Notes under the pieces: model-generated
Databases searched by the model: none
What the model saw: the letters and a program-made list of their open reading frames with translations, nothing else
What the model was told of the DNA's origin: nothing
Shown: positions 52,207-61,756 of the stretch, one piece after another
Numbering within the stretch: the first letter of the stretch is position 1
Layout of the letters: the number at the start of each line of letters is the position of its first letter
NCBI GenBank assembly: GCA_009838465.1
Contig: VXRN01000040.1
Span: forward strand, 1-62,349
Direction: 5' to 3'
Source: Dehalococcoidia bacterium
Lineage (GTDB): Bacteria; Chloroflexota; Dehalococcoidia; Lucifugimonadales; UBA1123
DNA length: 62,349 nt
Translations under genes and position numbers: made by a program

Positions 52207-53484
52207 TCAGGCCCGAATCTGATCCTTGGCATCGTCTTCAGGACCGGACGGAAGGCTGCGAAGGCTCCATACCGGGGTGAACAGCAGCCAGATGATCCCC
52301 AACATCTCACCGGCAGCGCCAATAAACAGAGTCGGCCTGAGACCTATGGCCTCCCCCAACGCACCTCCTAACAGAGCGCCAATAGGGACAAGGCCCACCT
52401 CGAGGGTATTCATCGCGCCGTGCATACGTCCCTGGAGCCGGAGTGGCGTGTACGCCTGTCTCATGCTCACCTGGCTGACGTTGTAGATGGTAGCCCCTAT
52501 TCCGAAGAAGAACATCGCTGTCGTCAGCACTAACGTCGTGGCAATGATCGGGCCTCCGGCGAGAGGAGTCGCCATGTCGGTCAGCCCAACCACAACGACA
52601 CCCAGGACCAGCGCCCGACCAGTGCCTGCCCACCGGATGACTTGAGCAGAGACGAACGCTCCCACCAGAAAACCGACGCTGGACACCGAGAACATCGTTC
52701 CGAATGCGAGCGGTCCGATCCCAAGGTTTCGGCTAACGTACAGCAGCCATACCGACTCGAACATCGCATTGAACATGGACAGTCCGGCGACCACCGCAGC
52801 AATCGGCAGCAGGACTTGGCTCCGCGCGATCAGTTGCAGACCCGCCACTGCCTCCCCTATGAAGCGGGATTCTTCGGGGGACGAAACAGGTTCAGGTTCC
52901 GGTGTACGGATTGTCTGGACCGCAACGGCGGATACGACGAAGGTCACGGCATCTACTATCAGTGCGATGGGGGCGCTGAACGCGCGTATCAATATGCCCG
53001 CGATGCCGGGCCCAACCACCTGAGACCCTGACCGGCCGATTTCGAGCTTGCTGTTGGCTTCCACCAGGTCGTCCCGACCAATCAGAGACGGGAGCATGGA
53101 CCTGCTGGCGACGCTGAAGAGCATATTGAGAATTCCAACTGACAGCGCCACGACATACAGGTGCCAAATGTGAAGCGATTGAAATACCGCTGCAACCGGG
53201 ATCGTGCATATCAGAATAGTGCGCCCGTAGTCCGCAGTGATCATCACTGGACGCTTTCTGATGCGATCCACCCAGACGCCGGTCCCAAGTCCGAATATTA
53301 GCGCGGGCGCGCCGCCCAGCGCGGCCAGTATGCCCATCTGTAGAGGTGAGGCGTCCAGCACAAGAACGGCTGTGAGCGGGAGAGCGAGGAAAGTAATCTG
53401 CGAGCCGACACCCGATACCGCGCTTCCGACCCAGAGTTTCACAAAGTCGGCATTGCGCCAGAGACCTGTGAGTCGTAAGTGCAT
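52207..53484 (-). CDS. MFS exporter of the EntS-like (MFS_3) family
   Basis: A 425-residue 12-helix transporter. The start LWRNADFVKLWVGSAVSGVGSQ and the conserved loop GVWVDRIRKRPVMI, plus RSMLPSLIGRDDLVEANSK between helices 4 and 6, place it in the family of the enterobactin exporter EntS and related drug/siderophore exporters. In this island a role in exporting a metallophore or its breakdown product is plausible, but the family also includes antibiotic exporters. The frame continues to a TTG at 53547; the ATG at 53484 starts at the family N terminus. It is followed by the heptamer repeat. Confidence 0.85.
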   Translation of the reverse strand: MHLRLTGLWRNADFVKLWVGSAVSGVGSQITFLALPLTAVLVLDASPLQMGILAALGGAPALIFGLGTGVWVDRIRKRPVMITADYGRTILICTIPVAAVFQSLHIWHLYVVALSVGILNMLFSVASRSMLPSLIGRDDLVEANSKLEIGRSGSQVVGPGIAGILIRAFSAPIALIVDAVTFVVSAVAVQTIRTPEPEPVSSPEESRFIGEAVAGLQLIARSQVLLPIAAVVAGLSMFNAMFESVWLLYVSRNLGIGPLAFGTMFSVSSVGFLVGAFVSAQVIRWAGTGRALVLGVVVVGLTDMATPLAGGPIIATTLVLTTAMFFFGIGATIYNVSQVSMRQAYTPLRLQGRMHGAMNTLEVGLVPIGALLGGALGEAIGLRPTLFIGAAGEMLGIIWLLFTPVWSLRSLPSGPEDDAKDQIRA

Positions 53485-53885
53485 CGGCAATATCTCTATC
53501 CCTTGGTCGCGTTGAATCCTGTCCGGTCTTCGTGCCACCCGAGCCAACGCTCTGAGGTCCCGGGAATCGTATCACTGATGGGATCGAGGCATAATTGCGC
53601 GCAGCCGTCTTGGTTGCGCATAAACAGGAGCCCGGAGGGTCAGTCCTGAGACAATTCGGTCAGACTCTTCCGTGTGTCAAACCGCTATCGACATTACAAG
53701 TCCGTTTGACGGCAGGTGAATTCGTTGCTAGCATCCGCATGTGCTCTCCGGGGGAGGCATCGAGTCCTCACAAAGGCCGAGCCTGCCCCCTCTTCGTTCA
53801 GGCAACTGAACTACCGACACTCTTTTCTGCCCGTAGAAGCGGGCGCCGGGACAAGGGAAAGGAGTGCTCATGCCACACTCTTCAC

Positions 53886-54080
53886 TACCCGGGCGTCATA
53901 TTGATGGATGAACCGACCTCATCGGTTGAGAGCGAGAGTGAAGAAGCAGTCCTGGCCGCTCTCAAGGCTGTTTCTCAACGGCGCATTACAATCGTAGCAT
54001 CTCATAGACCGGTGTTCGCGGAAAACGCTACAGAGATTGTGTATCTTGACAATGGGCGCATGGTATCTAACCGGGAGTAA
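53886..54080 (+). pseudogene. relic of an ABC ATPase C-terminal segment
   Basis: Only the end of an ATPase domain is recognisable: Walker B VILMDEPTSSVES, then EEAVLAALKAVSQRRITIVASHRP (quoted for its H-loop SHRP) and IVYLDNGRMVSN. The frame is open upstream to 53595, but that part shows no Walker A or signature motif. The sequence before it, 53485-53885, holds nothing else recognisable. Confidence 0.6.
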
Positions 54081-54161
54081 GGGAGGTGGTTAGTTCCTGT
54101 CAAGTTTGACTGACATAATAGTTAGATGACGACGATTTCAAATCCAGCTTCAAGGCTCATG

Positions 54162-54360
54162 CTTGAAACGAGTTCGATTCACGAACTGCTCGCCGCGGAG
54201 GCGGAACGCTGGTAGGCCCAGTCTCAGGCCCAGCAAGTTGAATTATCGCTGGAAGTATCCGCTGACGTCCCTGACATGGACTTAGACCGTATGCGGACGA
54301 GCCAGGCGCTGTGAAACATCCTGGGCAACGCTGTACGTGCAACCGAGGCGCGCGGTCATC
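54162..54360 (+). pseudogene. relic of a sensor histidine kinase
   Basis: The plus strand reads IHELLAAEAERW, TAG, AQSQAQQVELSLEVSADVPD, then LDRMRTSQAL, TGA, NILGNAVRATEARG. This is the linker and N-box of a HATPase domain with two in-frame stops. The kinase presumably once regulated a neighbouring gene. The remaining 220 bp to the ABC transporter start show no gene. Confidence 0.65.
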
Positions 54361-54580
54361 GCCTCTCCATAGTCATTCACGCTGCTTCTCCTCCTGTCCC
54401 TCCTCGGCAACACGACTTCCGAAGCAACGATACCCTCTGCGGTGACCTTAATTCTGACCAAATCCGGCAGGTTGACGTGCGGCGAGATTGTGCTATGATC
54501 GGCTGTCGCGATTATGTACAACAGCGAAGAATTCTCATATGTTTGGATATGCAACTGTGATAGTTCGCAGGAGTTGAGCG

Positions 54581-57500
54581 ATGTACTTTGATTGGCGATT
54601 GTTCGAACTGACTCGCGGCGTGCGGCTCCGGATCCTGTTTGCTGCCGCCTTGGGCCTGGTCGCCGTGGGCGCCGGCGTTGCTCGACTGGCCGTGTCCGGC
54701 GTCGTCATCTACAGGGTCATCACCGGGCAGGCGAGCTTCTCCACGCTCACGCTGCCCCTGCTGGTCATCGCAGTGCTCATCGTCGCCCGCAGCGTCTTCC
54801 AGTACTGGCAGAACGCGGTGAGCCATCACACCGCGAACATCGTCAAGATCAGGCTTCGTGAGCAGGTATATGAGCACGCTTTGCGACTCGGTCCGGGGTA
54901 CGCCGACCGGAACCGGACCGGTGACGTCGTCCTCACGATCGTGGAAGGCATTGAGCGGCTGGAGACCTTCTTCGGGCAGTACCTGTCCCAGATCATCGTC
55001 TCCGCCATCGCCCCCGTTGCCATCTTCATCTACATGGTGACGCTGGACCTGTACATTGCGCTAATCTTCCTGCTGTTCGCCTTCCTTGCGCTGGTCGTTC
55101 CCGCCATGTTCTATCGGTGGAACCGGGACAGCAGCTACAGACGCCGACAGTCCTACGGCGACCTGGGTTCGGATTTTCTGGACAGCGTCCAGGGGCTGGC
55201 GACGCTCAAGGCGTTTGGACAGAGCAAGAGCCGCGGCAGGGCCCTGGCGCAGCGCGCTCACCACCTCTACAAGAGCACCATGGGCGTGGTCGCCGCCAAT
55301 AGCGCCACCGGCGGCGCGTCTATCTTCTTCATGGCCACTGGGGCCGCGTTGGCCCTTGCCGTGGGCGCTGTCCGCGTCAGCGGCGGTGACATGGAGTTGC
55401 GGCCTCTGCTCATCGTACTGATGCTCGGGGTCGAAGTGTTCCGGCCCATGCGGGAGCTGACCAACCTCTACCACCAGGGCATGACCGTGATCTCGTCAGC
55501 GCATAGTGTCTTCGGCATTATGGACGAGCCGGTCACGATCCTCGAATCAGAGGATGCGGTCAAGCAGCCTGTTCCCGACATCAGTCCTGAGGTCTCCTTC
55601 GAGAGCGTTACCTTCGGGTACGACAGCGGCCACCGGCCTGCGCTCCAAGACGTATCCTTCGACCTTCGCAAGGGCGAGACGCTTGGCGTCGTGGGCGCCA
55701 GTGGTGCAGGGAAGTCGACGCTGGTCTGGCTGATGTACCGCTTCTACGATCCTCAGGCCGGCTCGATCAAGCTCGGCGGCCATGACCTCCGCGATCTCCC
55801 GCTGGACGCGCTCAGAGACAATATGTCGGTCGTCACCCAGGACACATACCTGTTCCACGGTACCGTCGCCGACAACCTGCGCTTCGGGAAGCCGGACGCG
55901 ACGCAGCAGGATCTGGAGGAGGCCGCCCGCGCCGCGAATGCACACGAATTCATTACGCACCTGCCCCAGGGCTACGACACCGTCGTGGGCGAACGGGCGG
56001 TCCGGCTGTCGGGCGGACAGCGCCAGAGGCTGGCGATTGCACGGGCGCTGCTGAAAGATACGTCAATTCTGCTGCTGGACGAGGCGCTCTCCAGTGTCGA
56101 CGCCGAGAATGAGTCGGTCATCCAGGCGGCGCTCGACCATCTGATGGAGGACAGGACGACGCTCATCATCGCTCACCGTCTTTCCAGCGTCATCAGGGCA
56201 GACCGCATCCTGGTCCTCGACGAAGGTCGGGCTGTAGAGATGGGGTCTCATGCGGAGCTCATGGCCGCCGACGGCACCTACGCCGATCTCATGCGCCAGC
56301 AGGCTCAGATGGGTCTGATCGACATCGCGGCGTTTTCCGCTCCCGAGCGGGTGCGCTCGCGTGTCTCCGTCGACCACGTCTCTGATTCGAACCGGACGGG
56401 AGACCACGGCCACGACCATCGCGCGCCGTCCCGCTCCCACCACAGCGGCGAGGCAGTCAACATTCGCTCCTTGAATGTCTGGGTTAGGCTCTTCGGCTTG
56501 GTCGGGCCGGTCAAGTTCCAGTTCCTCGGAACGCTAGCTCTGGGGCTTCTCCATCACGGCTCCATTATTCTCTTGGGGGCGTTCAGCGCGCTTCTGGTGG
56601 GGGCAGTTTTCCGCGACGAGCCTCTGACGACCTTCCTTGTTCTCGTGTGCATCTTCGCTCCGCTTTCAGCGCTGTTGTTTTACTTGGAGTCGTGGCAGGC
56701 GCACGACATGGCCTTCAGGCTACTGGCGAAGATGCGAGTCGACCTCTATGAGAAGCTGGAGCCGCTGGCGCCGGCCTACATGGTCCGGCGTCGGTCCGGC
56801 GACTTCGTCAGCGTTGTGGGCGGCGACGTGGAGACGGTAGAGTTCTTCTTTGCCCATGCCGTGGCACCCATGATCGTCGCGGTCCTGATTCCGGCCGGGC
56901 TGCTGACGGCGCTGGCCGTCATATCCTGGCCCATCGCCGTGGCGCTAGCCCCTTTCCTCGTGGCAGTCGCCGTTAGCCCCTTCTTCGCCAACTCCCGTAT
57001 TGAACGGGTGGGAACCGAGATTCGCGGCCGCATAGGTGAGATTCACGCCTACATGGTGGACAGCATCCAGGGCATGCGGGAGATCGTCGCGTTCGGCCGC
57101 GGGCCCGACCGGAACCGGGAGTTGACTGAGAAGGGCTGGAACTATGCCGGCCACCTGGTCCGGTTCCAGAAGTCGCAGGCCTCCCAGATAGGCTTCATTG
57201 AGGCCATGATGGGACTCGGCGGCCTAGCTGTGCTGGCAATGGGCGTCTGGCTGGTCCTCGAGGGACAGATAGCACGGACGGACTTGCCGCTCGTCAGCGT
57301 TCTGGCGTTGGCGTCCTTCAGCCCGGTAACCGAGCTGGCTCGCACGATGAAGCAGATGATGGAGACGCTGGCCGCCTCCCGTCGCATTCTCGCCATTCAC
57401 GACGAAGCGGTGCAGGTGCAGGACGGCCCCGGCGTGGCGCGCCTCGCCGATGAGGCAGCGTCAGGCACACCGTCCATCGATTTCGACGATGTGGTCTTCG

Positions 57501-58216
57501 CCTACTCGGACGGCGACCCGCAGGCGCTGGTCGACGTATCCTTTGGCATCGGGTCGGGGCAGACCGTGGCTGTCGTGGGGCGTTCAGGTGCAGGCAAGAC
57601 CACGGTCGCATATCTGATGATGCGCTTCTGGGATCCGGACCGGGGCGACATTGCCCTGCAGGGCCACAGACTGGATGAGCTCCTGCTTGATGACCTGCGC
57701 GGTCGCATGGCGCTCGTCGCGCAGGATACTTACCTGTTCAACGACACTATCCGCGAGAACATCCGGCTCGGACGGTACGACGCCACAGACTCGGAGGTGG
57801 AGGAGGCCGCGATGCAGGCCAACGCGGAGGAGTTCGTCGAGTCGTTCCCTGACGGCTACGATACCCGCGTCGGTGAGCGAGGAATGCAGCTTTCGGGCGG
57901 TCAGCGGCAGCGGATCGCGATTGCCCGTGCCATCCTCAAGAACGCCCCGGTGCTGATCCTGGACGAGGCCACATCGCATCTGGACGCCATCAGCGAGGCG
58001 ACTGTCCGGGATGCACTCAACCGGCTCATGTCCGGCAGGACGACCATCGTGATGGCCCACAGGCTGTCCACCATTCGTGACGCCGACAACATCCTGGTGC
58101 TCGACGAGGGAGTGGTCGTGGAGCAGGGGAAGCACGAGGAGCTCCTCGCACACGGCGGGCTGTACGCGCAGCTTGTTGCAACGCAGATGCATGGGCAGAG
58201 GGCGACCCCGGGCTAG
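54581..58216 (+). CDS. fused double ABC transporter (TMD-NBD-TMD-NBD)
   Basis: A 1211-residue single-chain exporter-fold transporter. Half 1: six helices to about 325, Walker A GASGAGKST, LSGGQRQRLAIARAL, Walker B ILLLDEALSSVD, IIAHRLSSV. Half 2: helices about 640-960, Walker A GRSGAGKTT, LSGGQRQRIAIARAI, Walker B VLILDEATSHLD, VMAHRLSTI. Both ATP sites look intact. A His-rich linker (GDHGHDHRAPSRSHHSG, about 606-622) joins the halves and could bind metal. It is equivalent to a fused IrtAB/YbtPQ pair and so duplicates the broken two-gene transporter at 32.6-36.2 kb. Start ATG follows GCAGGAG. Confidence 0.9.
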   Translation: MYFDWRLFELTRGVRLRILFAAALGLVAVGAGVARLAVSGVVIYRVITGQASFSTLTLPLLVIAVLIVARSVFQYWQNAVSHHTANIVKIRLREQVYEHALRLGPGYADRNRTGDVVLTIVEGIERLETFFGQYLSQIIVSAIAPVAIFIYMVTLDLYIALIFLLFAFLALVVPAMFYRWNRDSSYRRRQSYGDLGSDFLDSVQGLATLKAFGQSKSRGRALAQRAHHLYKSTMGVVAANSATGGASIFFMATGAALALAVGAVRVSGGDMELRPLLIVLMLGVEVFRPMRELTNLYHQGMTVISSAHSVFGIMDEPVTILESEDAVKQPVPDISPEVSFESVTFGYDSGHRPALQDVSFDLRKGETLGVVGASGAGKSTLVWLMYRFYDPQAGSIKLGGHDLRDLPLDALRDNMSVVTQDTYLFHGTVADNLRFGKPDATQQDLEEAARAANAHEFITHLPQGYDTVVGERAVRLSGGQRQRLAIARALLKDTSILLLDEALSSVDAENESVIQAALDHLMEDRTTLIIAHRLSSVIRADRILVLDEGRAVEMGSHAELMAADGTYADLMRQQAQMGLIDIAAFSAPERVRSRVSVDHVSDSNRTGDHGHDHRAPSRSHHSGEAVNIRSLNVWVRLFGLVGPVKFQFLGTLALGLLHHGSIILLGAFSALLVGAVFRDEPLTTFLVLVCIFAPLSALLFYLESWQAHDMAFRLLAKMRVDLYEKLEPLAPAYMVRRRSGDFVSVVGGDVETVEFFFAHAVAPMIVAVLIPAGLLTALAVISWPIAVALAPFLVAVAVSPFFANSRIERVGTEIRGRIGEIHAYMVDSIQGMREIVAFGRGPDRNRELTEKGWNYAGHLVRFQKSQASQIGFIEAMMGLGGLAVLAMGVWLVLEGQIARTDLPLVSVLALASFSPVTELARTMKQMMETLAASRRILAIHDEAVQVQDGPGVARLADEAASGTPSIDFDDVVFAYSDGDPQALVDVSFGIGSGQTVAVVGRSGAGKTTVAYLMMRFWDPDRGDIALQGHRLDELLLDDLRGRMALVAQDTYLFNDTIRENIRLGRYDATDSEVEEAAMQANAEEFVESFPDGYDTRVGERGMQLSGGQRQRIAIARAILKNAPVLILDEATSHLDAISEATVRDALNRLMSGRTTIVMAHRLSTIRDADNILVLDEGVVVEQGKHEELLAHGGLYAQLVATQMHGQRATPG

Positions 58217-58621
58217 CCCAGCACTCACCCGTTTGAGAAGGGCTGTTCTCTGACCAGCGCCAGCGCGCGTGCTTTGGAATGCTCTTCCGGAGTCACGATG
58301 GGACCAGGGTCCTAGGCGTAGCCGATCCCGCATCGTCAACGCAAAGTTACACGGCCTGTTTAAAAAGTGGATGTCTGTTAGGCCGTGTCGCCTACTGCAC
58401 GTTCTTTGGTCTTCACGTCAACGAGTGTGAACGGCGGAGTTAAAGTGTTCCACATGGGCACCCTACAAGATAAAAATAGCGAGTGGCGAGTGGTACAACT
58501 ATCGGGGGCAGGGCACTTCCTGTTGCAATGCCACAACTTGGCGTTGGGATGTATTGATGTATCCTAGGAGGAAATGAACCTATGGATCCTTCCCACGACA
58601 CCATATAAAGGAGGTTCAAAC
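58217..58621. other. intergenic region with a 9-bp inverted repeat
   Basis: No gene recognised. ACACGGCCT (58349-58357) and AGGCCGTGT (58380-58388) form a perfect 9-bp inverted repeat separated by 22 bases. This is too open for a good terminator and may be a remnant of a mobile element end. The rest shows nothing. Confidence 0.45.
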
Positions 58622-59302
58622 ATGGGCACAATATCTGTGAACCGGCTAGCGGGTCTGTCCCTCATAGTCGGCCCGATAATCGCCTTCGTCTTCTTTCTCA
58701 TAGAACCGGGAGGACTGCTGATAGACAGTGCTGCCGCGTCAGACGCCGTTGGCTCCATAGAGGCCAAGAGCGCCAACGCCACGCTGACCAATGTGACCAA
58801 CATCGCGATAATCCTTGGCCTGGCTCTGATCCTCTCGGGCCTCTATGCGCTAATGCGGAACGTAACCTTGCAAGGCAACGGCAAGGCGCTTGTGCAAATG
58901 GGCTTCTTCATGCTCTTCGTCGGATTGACCGGTTGGATTCTATCCGGCGGCATGGACTTCATTCTGGCCGATGCCCAGACCAGTGACCAGATCAGAGAAA
59001 GCGTTCCCGTCTTCTACGTCGGCTCAGCTTTACTCTACGCAGGTGGGCTTGCGGTTGGGTTTGGCGGCTTCATCTTTGCGTTGGGCCTCTCCACGAGAGA
59101 CGACTTCAACCAGATTATCTCCCTGTTGGCCGCCCTTGTCAGCCTGGCCGTAATGGTCTTTTTCATGATGGCCATACTTAACAACGACGGCCGCGACACG
59201 TTTCTCACACTGGCCCGGGGCTGCTACGTACTACTAGTTATCTGGTACGGATATCTGGGTTTCGGACTGATGAACCGACCCGACCCCGAACTGTGGCAAT
59301 AG
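58622..59302 (+). CDS. six-helix membrane protein of unknown function
   Basis: A 226-residue hydrophobic protein with about six transmembrane segments (RLAGLSLIVGPIIAFVFFLI, TNIAIILGLALILSGLYALM, GFFMLFVGLTGWILSGG and three more). It resembles uncharacterised DUF4386-like membrane proteins, but I do not assign a family firmly. The ATG at 58622 has an excellent AAAGGAGG eight bases upstream, whereas the longer frame to 58574 has not. It stands alone downstream of the fused ABC transporter. Confidence 0.65.
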   Translation: MGTISVNRLAGLSLIVGPIIAFVFFLIEPGGLLIDSAAASDAVGSIEAKSANATLTNVTNIAIILGLALILSGLYALMRNVTLQGNGKALVQMGFFMLFVGLTGWILSGGMDFILADAQTSDQIRESVPVFYVGSALLYAGGLAVGFGGFIFALGLSTRDDFNQIISLLAALVSLAVMVFFMMAILNNDGRDTFLTLARGCYVLLVIWYGYLGFGLMNRPDPELWQ

Positions 59303-59362
59303 ACCGAATGTATGACTCGTCGGCAGCCGTCCCGAAGTCAAGGGACGGTACCGGCACACGAA

Positions 59363-59557
59363 CTATTGGCAAGTCACCGCTATCGCCCTATCCACCCGCT
59401 TGTAGCGCTTCGCCGCGTCCGTCCTCAGCCTCAACGAGGCGAACGGCGATTCCACCGGGCTGGTGGTCCGAAGATGCTGCCGGTGCTCCTTTGAGTAATC
59501 ATAGAACGTAACCATCCTCTCCCATGGATAGTCCTCTCGCATGAAGGCCATGGTATC
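59363..59557 (-). pseudogene. IS256-family transposase C-terminal relic
   Basis: Minus strand reads MAFMREDYPWERMVTFYDYS, then KEHRQHLRTTSPVESPFASL and RLRTDAAKRYKRVDRAIAV. This is the C-terminal part of IS256-type transposases (the HLRTTNxxES block, including the last catalytic Glu). The upstream catalytic region is absent. The remaining 59303-59764 gap shows no other feature. Confidence 0.75.
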
Positions 59558-59764
59558 GGGCGGCTCCACCGACAAGCCCAGAGTAGGCTTGGCGCAAGAC
59601 AGTGCGAACGGGAGTGGGCTATGCAGTTTACAGACAGTCGAAAGACTCCCCGGGTTGAATAGAGTCCAAGATGCTCGTATAGTCTTGGGTGTCGAGACTG
59701 CCAATTCTCGTAAGTGCCGATACGCGGCGCACCTGCATCAACTTTAATCCGGGAGGCTTGCATC

Positions 59765-60805
59765 ATGGTGGACAGAGAGAGACAACTCGAAGCGCAGAGG
59801 GTCGTGTACATCAAGAGTGACCTTTATCCAGATGGCGAGTTCGTGCCGGAGCTCGAGGCGAGGCTGTCAGTCTTCGACAGAGGCTACACGATCGGAGATA
59901 GCCTGTATGAGTACGGTCGTACCTACCGACACTCGCCATTCCAGGTCGAGGAGCACATGGATAGGATGTTCACCTCGCTGAAGACGCTGAGGATAAATCC
60001 CGGCGTGACTCACGAGGAGTTCTGCGCGCTGTGCAAAGAGGTGACGATCCGAAACATGCCCCTTCTGGAATCCTACGAGGAGTACAACATCGTCTGGGAG
60101 GTCACGAGAGGGGAGTGGGGATGGCACGGACGCAGACCGCCGATTACTGAAGGTGACGGCAGGCCAACTGTCATCATCAAAAACAACCTCAACGATCAGA
60201 TCGCCTGCTCCCGCGCGTTCATCGCCGGCGTACACGTGGTGACGCCCCCCGGCAGACATGTCAGCCCCCAGGCTTGGGATCCGAAGGTGAAGACGTACAG
60301 CCGACTCAACTACGTTCTGGCGGGCATTGAGGCGGCGCAAGTCGACCCCAGTGCGATCGCGCTGCTGCTGGACGGTAATGGCAACCTGTCCGAAGCCCTC
60401 GGCGGCAACGTGTGGATCATCATGGATGGCGTTCTCATGACGCCGACCGACGCCAACATCCTGAGAGGTCAGACGAGAAACAACGTAATTACCCTGGCGG
60501 GCAGGCTCGGCATACCAGTCGAGCAGCGCGACTTGCAGCCGTGGCACCTGTACAACTGCGACGAGGCGTTCCACACCTCCACCTATCCAGGCCCGATGAT
60601 GCCGATAGGCAAGTTCAACGGGATGCTCGTCGGCAAATACCTGCCAGGTCCCATTACGACCAGGCTCGCCGCCGAGTGGAGTGAGTGGGTTGGGATAGAC
60701 GTTACGGGTAGAGACCGACTGTCTCCTGAAGCAGCGGCAGATCTCGATGAAGAGGGGGCGCGGCTGAACGAAGAGAGATCGGATATCCAGCACGTCGCCT
60801 TTTAG
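59765..60805 (+). CDS. class IV (BCAT/DAAT-fold) aminotransferase
   Basis: A 346-residue PLP fold-type IV enzyme. Seen: SVFDRGYTIGDSLYEYGRTY (the substrate-pocket segment), HMDRMFTSLKTLRI, the cofactor Lys in DPKVKTYSRLNYVLAGIEA, the PLP-binding Glu in NLSEALGGNVWIIMDG, and the GQTRNNVITLAG phosphate site. Branched-chain or D-amino-acid aminotransferase activity, or 4-amino-4-deoxychorismate lyase, are all possible for the fold; the long C terminus suggests an (R)-selective type. The ATG follows GGGAGGC. The longer frame to 59714 lacks support. Single gene, next to a TPR lipoprotein. Confidence 0.85.
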   Translation: MVDRERQLEAQRVVYIKSDLYPDGEFVPELEARLSVFDRGYTIGDSLYEYGRTYRHSPFQVEEHMDRMFTSLKTLRINPGVTHEEFCALCKEVTIRNMPLLESYEEYNIVWEVTRGEWGWHGRRPPITEGDGRPTVIIKNNLNDQIACSRAFIAGVHVVTPPGRHVSPQAWDPKVKTYSRLNYVLAGIEAAQVDPSAIALLLDGNGNLSEALGGNVWIIMDGVLMTPTDANILRGQTRNNVITLAGRLGIPVEQRDLQPWHLYNCDEAFHTSTYPGPMMPIGKFNGMLVGKYLPGPITTRLAAEWSEWVGIDVTGRDRLSPEAAADLDEEGARLNEERSDIQHVAF

Positions 60806-61026
60806 CCTGAACACAGTCCGACCGCCATATGCGTCAGTGCAGTCACCGAGCGATGAGAAGGATTCCGCCTTTTGCAATCAGCCCTGCTCTCGGTGAAATC
60901 GTCTCCCTCTGCTTGACGCGGCAGGAGTCGGATTGCATACTTGCCTTGGTATGTTGAGCGACGCCCGTTCGACCGCGAGCATCCGCTCGCCGGGCGTTGG
61001 CCGACTGTCGAATGAGGTGGATGAGC

Positions 61027-61707
61027 ATGGGTGGCCTGTATTCCAAGGGAGTGGTCTTCACGGCGGTGTTCGTGCTGATCGCGGCCTGCTCGGATGCCAG
61101 TCAGCAGGGGAGTCCGCCCCTCGGAGGCAAACAAGACGCCGCAGCAGTCGCGCAAGCCACCGCTCGCGCGCTTTCCTTGGCGGCGCCTACTCCGGACATC
61201 TCTGCCGTTCCAACGCCAACACCCACGCCCCGACCAACGCCGACCCCCAGGCCAACGGCCACTCCCATACCACCCACTCAGATTCACTTCATCGAGGGCG
61301 GACGCTACTACAGAGAAGGGGAGTTCCAGAAAGCCGCAGAAGAGTACACTGCAATACTGGATCTGGAGCCGGATAATACCGAAGCCTATGGCAACAGAGG
61401 CTTGGCCTATGCTCAGATGGGCGAGATCGCTCTCGCCATCGAAGACTTCAGCCGCCTGATCGAGATCGATCCCCAGGACGCGAAGGCGTACTACAACAGG
61501 GGCATCAGGTACGCGCAACTGGAAGACTTCGAACGCGCTATCGCGGACTACGACCGCAGCATAGAACTCGACCCGTTCTATGCGGTCGCCTACTTCGCCA
61601 GGGGTCTCGTGCATCAGGAACTTGGCAGGAACCAGGAGGCCGCGCAGGATATACAGAAGGCGGAGGAGCTGGGATTCGTCCTCCCCAGCCCACCTTCCGG
61701 GCCCTGA
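61027..61707 (+). CDS. TPR-repeat lipoprotein
   Basis: A 226-residue exported lipoprotein: signal peptide with lipobox VLIAAC (Cys21), a Pro/Thr-rich linker (TPTPTPRPTPTPRPTATP, about 60-77), and then three to four tetratricopeptide repeats with the usual W/LxxLGxxxxAxxxYxxAIxLxPxxxxAYxNRG pattern (AAEEYTAILDLEPDNTEAYG; AIADYDRSIELDPFYAVAYF). TPR modules mediate protein-protein contacts; the partner is unknown. I choose the ATG at 61027 because GAGG at 61014-61017 is nine bases upstream. Frames from 60997 or 61021 are alternatives. Confidence 0.82.
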   Translation: MGGLYSKGVVFTAVFVLIAACSDASQQGSPPLGGKQDAAAVAQATARALSLAAPTPDISAVPTPTPTPRPTPTPRPTATPIPPTQIHFIEGGRYYREGEFQKAAEEYTAILDLEPDNTEAYGNRGLAYAQMGEIALAIEDFSRLIEIDPQDAKAYYNRGIRYAQLEDFERAIADYDRSIELDPFYAVAYFARGLVHQELGRNQEAAQDIQKAEELGFVLPSPPSGP

Positions 61708-61756
61708 CTCCGGGAGAGCGGGCGTCGCTGCCCGGAATCAGGGAATGTCGTCTTGA

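Noticed and set aside
53595-54080. 161-residue protein
   Set aside because: Only the last 60 or so codons resemble an ABC ATPase; the first 100 show no motif or coding-like composition, so I annotate only the relic.
54282-54554. 90-codon minus-strand frame upstream of the fused ABC transporter
   Set aside because: No family similarity; it overlaps the histidine kinase relic in antisense and the likely promoter of the transporter.
58349-58388. Rho-independent terminator of the fused ABC gene
   Set aside because: The 9-bp arms are separated by 22 bases and no T-run follows; I report it only as an inverted repeat.
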